Assembly (NCBI RefSeq): GCF_003012935.1
Contig: NZ_PUDR01000006.1
Span: forward strand, 62,001-126,000
Length of the DNA stretch: 64,000 nt
Direction: 5' to 3'
DNA from: Pannonibacter carbonis
GTDB lineage: Bacteria; Pseudomonadota; Alphaproteobacteria; Rhizobiales; Stappiaceae
The notes under the pieces are model-generated. The model was not told where the DNA came from. It made no database searches and saw nothing but the letters and a program-made list of their open reading frames with translations. This document shows, piece by piece, positions 56,853 through 64,000 of the stretch; positions within the stretch are counted from its first letter, which is position 1; the number at the start of each line of letters is the position of its first letter. Position numbers and translations under genes: made by a program.

Positions 56853-58169
56853 TCAAGGCAACAGCAGCTTGATGGCAACACCGAGCAGCGCCATCAGGCC
56901 GACCGTTTCCATCATGCCGCGTCTTGCGCCGAAGACCAGGACAAGCGCCAGGGCGCTGAGGAGGGCTGCGGCCGGATCAAGGCTCGACGGGTCGACGCGG
57001 ACGAAGTGAAGCCAGCCCTCCGACACCCGCGTTGCGGAGGCGAACAGCACGTTGAGACCGAACCAGACGGCGACATAGGCGATGACACCGACCACGGCCG
57101 CCGTGATCCCGGTCAGCGCCGCAGCGAGCGCTGCATTGCGGCGCAGGCTCTCGACAAAGGGCGCACCGGCGAAGATCCAGAGGAACGAGGGAGCAAACGT
57201 CACCCAGGTGGCCATCAGCGCGCCGAGGCTGGCCGCGACCAGCGGCGGCATCCCGCCCGCGTCCTTGAGCGCTGCGAGAAAGCCGACGAACTGATTGACG
57301 AGGATGGTCGGTCCCGGCGTTGTCTCGGCAAGGCCAAGCCCGTCGATCATCTGGCGCGGCGTTGCCCAGCCCATGTCGACGCCCGCCTGCGCCAGATAGG
57401 CCAGCACGGCATAGGCGCCGCCAAAGGTGATGACGGCCAGCTTGGAGAAGAACAGGCCGATGGCGACCAGCACATGTCCAGGCCCGAGCAGCAGCACGGC
57501 GGCCAGCACCGGCGCCCACCAGACAGCCAGACAGGCCAAGGCAGTGCGAAACGCGCGCACTGCCGCGCCGCTCGGCAACACGGGTGCGGACTGAACGGCG
57601 GGAGGCTTGCCGCCAAGTCCCATCAGACGCGGCGCGAAGCCGGTAGCCAGGGCTCCGGCGATGCCGGCACCGATGATGATCAGGGGAAACGGCAGGTCGA
57701 ACAGCAGGATCAGTAGAAAAGCCGCTGCGGCCAGGCCATAGGGCAACGGTCCCTTCAGGCCGCGCCTGGCGATCTTGATCAGGGCCTGGATGACAATCGC
57801 CAGCACCGCCGCCTTGATGCCGAAGAACACACCGTCCACCAGCGTCGTGCCGGTGCCCAGCGCATAGAGGAAGGATAGGGCGAGCATGATCAGGCTGCCG
57901 GGCAGCACGAACAAAATGCCGGCGGCCAGCCCGCCGCGCACGCCATGGGTGAGCCAGCCTATATAGGTTGCCAGCTGCTGTGCCTCGGGTCCGGGCAACA
58001 GCATGCAATAGTTGAGCGCATGCAGGTAGCGCGGCTCGTCGAGCCACTTCTTCTCGTCGACGACGATCCGGTGCATCATCGCGATCTGCCCCGCCGCCCC
58101 GCCGAAAGACAGGACGCCGATGCGGGCGAAGGTGAGGATCAGGTCACGGAAGGTGGGGGAAACAGGCAC
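56853..58169 (-). CDS. chrA: Chromate transporter ChrA
   Basis: A 438-residue long-chain ChrA (two homologous halves, about 10-12 membrane segments). The N half has FARIGVLSFGGAAGQIAMM and LPGPEAQQLATYIGW; the C half has SKLAVITFGGAYAVLAYLAQ and ETTPGPTILVNQFVGFLAAL, the diagnostic repeated FGG/PGP motifs of the CHR family. It exports chromate, probably by proton or sulfate exchange. The start is a GTG with GGAG 7 bases upstream. No chrB regulator is present. Confidence 0.93.
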   Translation of the reverse strand: MPVSPTFRDLILTFARIGVLSFGGAAGQIAMMHRIVVDEKKWLDEPRYLHALNYCMLLPGPEAQQLATYIGWLTHGVRGGLAAGILFVLPGSLIMLALSFLYALGTGTTLVDGVFFGIKAAVLAIVIQALIKIARRGLKGPLPYGLAAAAFLLILLFDLPFPLIIIGAGIAGALATGFAPRLMGLGGKPPAVQSAPVLPSGAAVRAFRTALACLAVWWAPVLAAVLLLGPGHVLVAIGLFFSKLAVITFGGAYAVLAYLAQAGVDMGWATPRQMIDGLGLAETTPGPTILVNQFVGFLAALKDAGGMPPLVAASLGALMATWVTFAPSFLWIFAGAPFVESLRRNAALAAALTGITAAVVGVIAYVAVWFGLNVLFASATRVSEGWLHFVRVDPSSLDPAAALLSALALVLVFGARRGMMETVGLMALLGVAIKLLLP

Positions 58170-58279
58170 AAGCGGACTCCGGATGCGCCGGCCTGTTCGG
58201 GCTGGACCGGTCGCGCGGCGACCTTAGAGGCTGCCGTACGACAGATCCATGACGATCGCTGAGCCGAATGCCGTACCCC

Positions 58280-58981
58280 TCAAATCCCCAGATACGCCTC
58301 CCGGATGCGGGGATCTGCAATCAGTTCGGCGGCAGGTCCGGACATGGTGATGCGGCCGGTCTCCATCACATAGCCCCGGTCAGCGATGGACAGCGCTGCG
58401 AAGGCGTTCTGCTCCACCAGGAGCACCGTCACGTCCAGGCTCTTTAGCGACTTCACCACCTCGAGGATCTGGTCGACCAGGATCGGAGCCAGCCCCATGC
58501 TGGGCTCATCCAGCAACACGCAGGTGGGACGCGCCATCAGCGCCCGGGCTATCGCCAGCATCTGCTGCTGGCCGCCGGACAGGCCGCCAGCGGAGAGATT
58601 GCGCTTTTCCTTCAGCACCGGGAACATGGCAAAGGCATCGGCCATGTCCTTGTCAACGCGCGCATCGGCGAACAGATAGGCGCCAAGGCGCAGGTTTTCC
58701 TCCACCGACAGGTTGGTGAAGATCTGCCGGCCCTCCGGCGACTGGGCGAGCCCCAGCCCGACGCGCCGGTGCGCCGGCAGTTTCGAGATGTCGTCGCCCC
58801 GGAACATCAGAGAGCCGCCCGATGCGGGCTGCACACCCGAAAGGCAGCGCAACAGCGTCGTCTTGCCCGCGCCATTGGCCCCGATCACCGAGACGATCTC
58901 GCCGGATTTCACCTCCAGATCGACCCCGTGCAGCACCTCGATGCGCCCGTATTTGCTGCGCAGTCCTTCAACCGAGAGCAT
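58280..58981 (-). CDS. livF: LivF-type branched-chain ABC ATPase
   Basis: A 233-residue ATPase: Walker A GANGAGKTT, signature LSGGQQQMLAIA, Walker B CVLLDEPSMGLAP. The start at 58981 (MLSVEGL) has GGAGG 6 bases upstream and overlaps livG by 14 bases. Last gene of a livK-H-M-G-F type operon that probably imports an aromatic or branched organic acid rather than leucine, given the divergent paaG. Confidence 0.92.
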   Translation of the reverse strand: MLSVEGLRSKYGRIEVLHGVDLEVKSGEIVSVIGANGAGKTTLLRCLSGVQPASGGSLMFRGDDISKLPAHRRVGLGLAQSPEGRQIFTNLSVEENLRLGAYLFADARVDKDMADAFAMFPVLKEKRNLSAGGLSGGQQQMLAIARALMARPTCVLLDEPSMGLAPILVDQILEVVKSLKSLDVTVLLVEQNAFAALSIADRGYVMETGRITMSGPAAELIADPRIREAYLGI

Positions 58982-59756
58982 TGGCCGCCTCCTTGCCGCC
59001 ATGGGCCCCAAGATAGGCCTCGATCACCTTGGGATCACGGGCCACCACCTCCGGCTTGCCTTCCGTGATTTTCACGCCGTGATCGAGCACGACGATGTGG
59101 TCAGAAATCTTCATCACCAGCTTCATGTCATGCTCGACCAGCAGGATGGCGACGCCCTCCTTCGCCACGGCCGCGATGAGATGATCGATCTCTTCGGTTT
59201 CGACCGCGTTGCACCCGGCGGCCGGTTCGTCCAGCAGCAGGAGGCGCGGCTTGCAGGCGAGCGCCCGGGCAATTTCCAGCCGCTTCAGTGCGCCATAGGA
59301 CAGCTGCGATGCGATCAGCTCCGCGCCGCGCTCCAGCCCGACCCTTGCCAGCAACTTGCGGGCAGCGTCTTCCGTCTCCCGGTTGCGCCGCAGGGACGAG
59401 GGCAGCGCGAGAATGTCGGAGAGGATATGGCGGCCTTCGGACAGGTGGAAGCCGGCCATCACATTGTCCAGCACGCTCATCTGCTGGAACACCTGCAGGT
59501 TCTGGAAGGTGCGGGACAGGCCCCGTGCGGCCAGGGCCTGCGGCGGCAGGCCGGTAACGGTTTCCCCTGCCAGCCGAACACTGCCACGGGCCGGCAGATA
59601 GACGCCGGAGATCATGTTGAACAGGGTCGTCTTGCCGGCGCCATTGGGGCCAATCACGGAGACGATCTCGCCTTCCGTCACGGCGAAGCTCACCGCATCC
59701 ACGGCCTTGACGCCGCCAAAGTCGATGCCGAGGCCTTCGATCTCAAGAAGTTTCAT
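58968..59756 (-). CDS. livG: LivG-type branched-chain ABC ATPase
   Basis: A 262-residue ATPase: Walker A GPNGAGKTT, LSRTFQNLQVF (LivG-type Q-loop region), signature degenerate as LSYGALKRLEIA, Walker B LLLLDEPAAGCN. The cysteine in place of the usual leucine after AAG is a small oddity. It overlaps livM by 4 bases. Confidence 0.92.
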   Translation of the reverse strand: MKLLEIEGLGIDFGGVKAVDAVSFAVTEGEIVSVIGPNGAGKTTLFNMISGVYLPARGSVRLAGETVTGLPPQALAARGLSRTFQNLQVFQQMSVLDNVMAGFHLSEGRHILSDILALPSSLRRNRETEDAARKLLARVGLERGAELIASQLSYGALKRLEIARALACKPRLLLLDEPAAGCNAVETEEIDHLIAAVAKEGVAILLVEHDMKLVMKISDHIVVLDHGVKITEGKPEVVARDPKVIEAYLGAHGGKEAANALG

Positions 59757-60712
59757 CCCTGCCTCCGGCTGAAGCGCTTGATCAGGCTCGGCACCAGACC
59801 TTCGCGCAGGAAGATCATCACCAGCATCATGATAAGGCCGAGCACGATATGCTCATAGTCGTGGAAGACCGTGAGTGCCTGCGGCAATGCGGTCAGGATC
59901 GAGGCACCGGTGATGGCCCCGAACACCGAGCCAGCACCGCCCAGCACCGTCATCGTGACCATCTGCACAGAGTGCAGGAAGCCGGCAATGTCGGGTGTCA
60001 CGAACTTGTTCATCATCGCCAGCAGCGACCCGGACACCGAGGCATAGACGGCGGAAATGACGAAGGCCATCAGCTTGAAATAGGCCACATCCACGCCGAC
60101 GGTGCGCGCGGCGATCTCGCTATCATGCAGCGCCCGGAGTGCACGGCCCGTCGAGCTGGTGTGAAGGTTCAGCGCCAGCAGCGCCCCCAGCAGCAGCACG
60201 AGCCCGGAGAACCAGTACCAGACCTGCGCTGCCGGAACGGACAGGCCAAGCGACTTCAGGAGGTCCCGCAAGCCGAGATCCTCGACCTGCATGCCATCGG
60301 GACCGCCGGTCAGCCAGGATTCATTCGACAGCACCATGAAGATGAGAATGCCGAAGCCGAGGGTGGCGACAGCCAGATAGTGCCCTTTCAGCCGCAGGAT
60401 CGGCCGGCCGACCAGATAGGCCAGCACGCCGGAGATGAGAGCCCCGAGCAGCATGGCAACGACCGGCGGCAGGCCCAGATGCACCGGGGCAAGGGCACAG
60501 GCATAGGCGCCAATGCCGCAGAAGCCGGCGTGGCCAAGGCTGATCTGGCCGGCATAGCCGATCAGGATGACGAGGCCGGTGACGGCCAGGCCATTGATGA
60601 ACATCAGCGTCCCGACCCGGTAATAGAACGAGGAGGGAAAGAACAGCGGTGCAACCAGCACCAGCGCCACCAGCGCCAGCAGCGTGATCGTCTTGGGAGA
60701 CAGGTTTTTCAT
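59753..60712 (-). CDS. livM: LivM-type branched-chain ABC permease
   Basis: A 319-residue permease with about ten membrane segments. The typical GYAGQISLGHAGFCGIGAY and LHDSEIAARTVGVDVAYFKL motifs are present. Three bases separate it from livH. Forms the membrane channel together with livH. Confidence 0.92.
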   Translation of the reverse strand: MKNLSPKTITLLALVALVLVAPLFFPSSFYYRVGTLMFINGLAVTGLVILIGYAGQISLGHAGFCGIGAYACALAPVHLGLPPVVAMLLGALISGVLAYLVGRPILRLKGHYLAVATLGFGILIFMVLSNESWLTGGPDGMQVEDLGLRDLLKSLGLSVPAAQVWYWFSGLVLLLGALLALNLHTSSTGRALRALHDSEIAARTVGVDVAYFKLMAFVISAVYASVSGSLLAMMNKFVTPDIAGFLHSVQMVTMTVLGGAGSVFGAITGASILTALPQALTVFHDYEHIVLGLIMMLVMIFLREGLVPSLIKRFSRRQG

Positions 60713-60715
60713 GGC

Positions 60716-61588
60716 TCAGACCCGGTTGACCGCGGCCCGGCCGAACAGGCCACTGGGCATGACAAACAGTACCGCAAGGATGACGATGAAGGCCGCCGCA
60801 TCCTTGTAGGTGGAGGAGATGTAGCCGGCAGTCAGCGCCTCGATCAGGCCGACGACGAGACCGCCGACGAGGGCCCCGAACGGATTGCCCATGCCTCCGA
60901 GCATGGCTGCGGCAAAGCCCTTGAGGGCCAGCGCGATGCCGATGTCGTAGCTCGTCAGCGTGATCGGGGTGACGAGCACGCCCGCCACCGCGCCGATGGC
61001 CGCCGACAGGGCAAAGCTCAGCGTCATGATGAAATTGGTGTTGATGCCGACGAGCCGCGCCGCCAGCCGGTTGTTGGCGGTGGCCAGCACCGCCTTGCCC
61101 GTCAGGGTGCGGGTGAAGAAGAGATAGAGACCGGTGAAGATCACCGCGGCGCCGAAGATCACCCAGACGCTCTGCGGCAGGATCGTCGCCCCCAGGATCT
61201 CGATCGGCACGTCGCCGGAAAAGCTCTCGAAGCGGTGCAGCTGCTTGTCGAAGACGATCTGGGCCACACCGCGCAGGAAGATCGACGCGCCGATGGTGAT
61301 GATGATGATCGTCACAACGGAAGCATTGCGCGCGGGCTCGATGGCGAACTTGTTCAGCGCCACGCCAACCAGCGCGGTGATCACCACGGCCAGGATGGCA
61401 GCGGCCGGCAGCGGCACGCCGGCAGCCGACAGGAACACGGTCGACATGCCGCCCAGCATGACGAACTCGCCTTGCGAGAAATTCACCACGTCGGAGGCGT
61501 TGTAGATGATGGTGAAGCCGAGCGCGACCAGCGCATAGACTGCGCCGACCGTGAGGCCGGAAAAGACGAACTGCAGAAGATCGGACAT
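60716..61588 (-). CDS. livH: LivH-type branched-chain ABC permease
   Basis: A 290-residue permease with the LivH hallmarks LTVGAVYALVALGFTIIYNA and VVNFSQGEFVMLGG near the N terminus and ANNRLAARLVGINTN in the cytoplasmic loop. The ATG at 61588 (MSDLLQFVF) is preferred over 61678, whose extra residues are not family-like. Confidence 0.92.
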   Translation of the reverse strand: MSDLLQFVFSGLTVGAVYALVALGFTIIYNASDVVNFSQGEFVMLGGMSTVFLSAAGVPLPAAAILAVVITALVGVALNKFAIEPARNASVVTIIIITIGASIFLRGVAQIVFDKQLHRFESFSGDVPIEILGATILPQSVWVIFGAAVIFTGLYLFFTRTLTGKAVLATANNRLAARLVGINTNFIMTLSFALSAAIGAVAGVLVTPITLTSYDIGIALALKGFAAAMLGGMGNPFGALVGGLVVGLIEALTAGYISSTYKDAAAFIVILAVLFVMPSGLFGRAAVNRV

Positions 61589-61712
61589 GGATCGGTCCCG
61601 TCGGGCAGGCACAGGGGCCTGCCGCATGGTTCGGTGAACGCGGATCGGACAACTTGCAAAGCGGGGGGCTGATCGCATCTGCCCGATGCGGTCAGCCCCC
61701 TGATGCGCCCTG

Positions 61713-62861
61713 TTACTCGACGATGGTCCAGTCGCCGTCCTTGATTTCCAGCATGCGGAACGCGGACAGGTCGAGGCCCATGTGGTCGTCAGCGGTCATG
61801 TTGACGATGCCGCCGGTGCCGACATAGCCCTTGGTCTTCTCGATCTCGTCGCGGATCGCAGCAGGCTCGGCAGACCCGGCGCGCTCGATAGCCTGGGTCA
61901 GGATCATGAAGGCGTCATAGGCATGGCCGCCAAAGGTGGAGACCTGCGATCCGGTCGCCTTCTCATAGGCATCGCGGTAGCCGACGACGACCGGCTTCTG
62001 CGGATCATTGTCCGGCAGCTTGTCGGCCACCAGAAGGGCAGCGGCCGGCAGACGGACGCCTTCAGCGGCATCCCCTGCCAGTTCGATGAAGCTCTTCGAG
62101 GCAACGCCATGCGACTGGTACAGCGGCACCTGGATGTTCAGCTGGCGGAAGTTGCGGGTGACGATGGCCGGGCCCTGGCCGAAGCCCGGGTTGACGACCG
62201 CCTGCAGCCCGGCGACGCCGGCGATCTTGGTCAGCTGCGGCGTCATGTCGGCGTCCTTCGGGCCGTAGCTTTCGTCCGCCACGATCTCCATGCCGAACTC
62301 CGGCGCCAGCTTCAGGCACTGCTCGCGCATCGACATTTCGAAACCGCCGGTGCCGGAAATGAGGCCGATCTTGGTGAGGCCGCGCGCCTTCAGGTCGCCG
62401 AAAATCTTGGCGCAGGCCATCTTGTCGGTGTGCGGGGTCTTGAACACCCACTTCTTCACCGGATCGATGATCACCACGGCGCCGGCCAGCGAGATGAACG
62501 GCACTTCCGCCTCTTCCATCACCGGGATCATTGCCATGGTCGTGCCGGTCGTGGTGCCGCCGATGACAGCCACGACTTCATCGTCTTCAATGAGGCGAGT
62601 GGCGAAGGTGCGGGCATTGTTGGCATCGCCCGCGTCATCATACATGACGAGCTCGATCTTCTCGCCCTTGATGCCGCCCTTGGCGTTGATCTCGTCGACC
62701 AGCATCTTCAGGGTCTTGGCTTCCGGATCGCCCAGGAAGGACGCCGGGCCCGTCTGGGACAGGGATGCACCGATCTTGATGTCGGCAAGGGCCGGCGAAC
62801 TCGCCAGACCAATAAGCGCCAGCACAGCCGTCGCCTGCTTCAGGCTCGTCAGAAACGTCAT
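61713..62861 (-). CDS. livK: LivK-type periplasmic substrate-binding protein
   Basis: A 382-residue Peripla_BP_6 protein with signal peptide MTFLTSLKQATAVLALIGLA cut near ALA. The mature start IKIGASLSQTGPASFLGDPE is typical. GGGAGG lies about 7 bases before the ATG at 62861. First gene of the transporter operon, divergent from paaG; a phenylacetate or other aromatic-acid ligand is inferred from that context only. Confidence 0.9.
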   Translation of the reverse strand: MTFLTSLKQATAVLALIGLASSPALADIKIGASLSQTGPASFLGDPEAKTLKMLVDEINAKGGIKGEKIELVMYDDAGDANNARTFATRLIEDDEVVAVIGGTTTGTTMAMIPVMEEAEVPFISLAGAVVIIDPVKKWVFKTPHTDKMACAKIFGDLKARGLTKIGLISGTGGFEMSMREQCLKLAPEFGMEIVADESYGPKDADMTPQLTKIAGVAGLQAVVNPGFGQGPAIVTRNFRQLNIQVPLYQSHGVASKSFIELAGDAAEGVRLPAAALLVADKLPDNDPQKPVVVGYRDAYEKATGSQVSTFGGHAYDAFMILTQAIERAGSAEPAAIRDEIEKTKGYVGTGGIVNMTADDHMGLDLSAFRMLEIKDGDWTIVE

Positions 62862-63069
62862 GATTTTCCTCCCATCGCAATGTCGTCTAGGCAGATCCGA
62901 AAGGCTGCTCCCCTGCCCGGCTCGTCCGGTCATCAGACCGGCACACCGCCCGGGCCAGCACGTCCCGTGGCATCAAGCCACCGGGGCGGATCCGGTCCTC
63001 ACTCCGGGCCCGCAGGCTGTCGTCTCTCTCCCCGTTCTTGCTGCGCCATCGGGCGCTTCAGTTATATTG

Positions 63070-63083
63070 ACCGACCGGTTGGT
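63070..63083. promoter_or_regulatory. Palindromic operator between livK and paaG, PaaR/TetR-like
   Basis: ACCGACCGGTTGGT is an imperfect 14-base palindrome (12 of 14 symmetric) set in an AT-rich TTATATTG...TTTATG context within the 373-base divergent region. The location suits a TetR-family repressor of phenylacetate genes controlling both directions. No such regulator gene is in the window. The remainder of the region shows no gene. Confidence 0.5.
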
Positions 63084-63234
63084 TTATGCAACATCTTTCT
63101 TCAACGACCAAGGTCGCATTCCAGATGTTGCGGCACTTGGCGCTCAGACGGCCTGTTCCTGCTTGCCGGGAGGTCACAGGCACGTCAGCCTGCCGGGGGA
63201 CCCATCCCGACCGGCAGTCCGAGGGAGGATCGAC

Positions 63235-64000
63235 ATGACAGGTGATGTTGCAGGCGAAACGCCTGTGCTTGTGGACCGCCGCGGCGGCGTTCTGGTGCTG
63301 ACGCTGAACCGGCCTGACCGGCTCAATTCCTTCAACGAGGCCCAGCACCTCGCCCTGCGCGCCGGCTTCGAAACCGCGCGCGACGATGCGGATGTGCGGG
63401 CCGTGCTGCTGACCGGCGCCGGCCGCGGCTTCTGCGCCGGCCAGGATCTGGGCGACCGCGATCCGGCGAAGATGACCGGTGCGCCGGATCTCGGCGAGAC
63501 CATCGAGCGCTTCTACAATCCGCTTATCCGGCTGATCCGCAGCCTTGAAAAGCCAGTCATCTGCGCCGTCAACGGCGTGGCCGCCGGCGCGGGGGCAAAC
63601 ATCGCGCTGGCCTGCGACATTGTCATTGCCGCCCGCTCGGCCAAGTTCATCCAGGCCTTCGCCAAGATCGGCCTCGTGCCCGATTCGGGCGGCACCTGGT
63701 CCCTGCCCCATCTCCTCGGCGAAGCCCGGGCCAAGGGCCTTGCCCTCACCGGCCAGCCGCTCCCCGCAGAAACAGCGCTGGCATGGGGCCTGATCTGGCA
63801 GATCTGCGACGATGACAAACTGATGGACGAGGCTTTCGCGCTCGCCGACAGCTTTGCTAGCGGCCCGACGGTCGGCCTTGGCCTGACCAAACAGGCCATC
63901 CAGGCCGCGGCCACCAACAGTCTCGATGCGCAGCTCGATCTGGAACGCGACCTGCAGCGGCAAGCCGGTCGTACCCCGGACTATGCCGAAGGCGTTGCCG
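63235..64000 (+). CDS. paaG: Enoyl-CoA hydratase/isomerase PaaG, 3' end outside the window
   Basis: The first 255 codons of a crotonase-family enzyme. VLTLNRPDRLNSFNEAQH opens the fold; the oxyanion-hole motif is GRGFCAGQDLGDRD, the form found in PaaG (2-(1,2-epoxy-1,2-dihydrophenyl)acetyl-CoA isomerase); the second loop AVNGVAAGAGANIALACD and GLVPDSGGTWSLPHLLG agree. GGAGG lies 6 bases before the ATG. The gene probably starts a phenylacetate catabolic operon continuing past the window. Only a few residues are missing from the expected ~262. Confidence 0.88.
   Translation, partial: MTGDVAGETPVLVDRRGGVLVLTLNRPDRLNSFNEAQHLALRAGFETARDDADVRAVLLTGAGRGFCAGQDLGDRDPAKMTGAPDLGETIERFYNPLIRLIRSLEKPVICAVNGVAAGAGANIALACDIVIAARSAKFIQAFAKIGLVPDSGGTWSLPHLLGEARAKGLALTGQPLPAETALAWGLIWQICDDDKLMDEAFALADSFASGPTVGLGLTKQAIQAAATNSLDAQLDLERDLQRQAGRTPDYAEGVA

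Noticed and set aside
1-64000. tRNA, rRNA or tmRNA genes
   Set aside because: I looked in all gaps over 300 bases and saw no cloverleaf or conserved RNA other than the cobalamin riboswitch; a covariance-model scan would be the decisive check.

Overview
The window is 64 kb of GC-rich chromosome. Gene content and order point to an alphaproteobacterium, probably Hyphomicrobiales/Stappiaceae-like: an Irr-box-preceded suf operon ending in sufT-sufA, an NDUFA12-type complex I subunit, class II (B12) ribonucleotide reductase, the aspS...rnd...ppx-ppk-hdaA-permease//purM-purN neighbourhood, and PaaG next to a Liv-type transporter. Species-level placement cannot be made from the sequence alone.

Layout. 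1-7.7 kb (minus): Fe-S assembly operon, a cysteine desulfurase, sufB, [GIY-YIG element], sufC, sufD, sufS, sufT, sufA (cut by the window edge), with a candidate Irr box upstream and a divergent alpha/beta hydrolase. 9.3-10.7 kb: NDUFA12-like subunit and a single-domain response regulator. 11.4-15.1 kb: a full-length class II ribonucleotide reductase (nrdJ) behind tandem candidate NrdR boxes. 15.2-23.1 kb is accessory in character and all on the plus strand: an AT-rich DUF262 + HEPN two-gene module (likely defence), two orphan NHLP-type RiPP precursors with double-glycine leaders, an uncharacterised coiled-coil protein, and a second NrdJ that keeps its radical cysteine but has lost a redox cysteine and the whole C-terminal shuttle region. 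23.4-30 kb: an EAL phosphodiesterase, a PfkB kinase and two related secreted proteins. 30-45.8 kb: housekeeping genes (MsbA-like exporter, aspS, MFS, ParA-like ATPase, rnd, ppx, ppk, hdaA, AI-2E-type permease, purM, purN).

45.7-56.9 kb: a LysR regulator divergent from a HAD phosphatase + peptide-type ABC transporter + metallophosphoesterase operon, followed by a clear cobalamin riboswitch that precedes a GbcA/GbcB-like Rieske oxygenase and reductase. 56.8-58.2 kb: chrA. 58.3-64 kb: a livKHMGF-type transporter divergent from paaG across a palindromic TetR/PaaR-like operator, which suggests uptake and breakdown of phenylacetate or a related aromatic acid.

The window is also peppered with palindromic repeat elements of several families. 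One family brackets a GIY-YIG nuclease gene inside the suf operon and has an apparent internally deleted derivative next to it. At three places the elements sit in rho-independent terminators, with the terminator hairpin, or one arm of it, repeated on both sides. The strongest leads are the degenerate NrdJ paralogue with the neighbouring RiPP precursors, the DUF262-HEPN island, the GIY-YIG/palindrome units and the riboswitch-controlled oxygenase.
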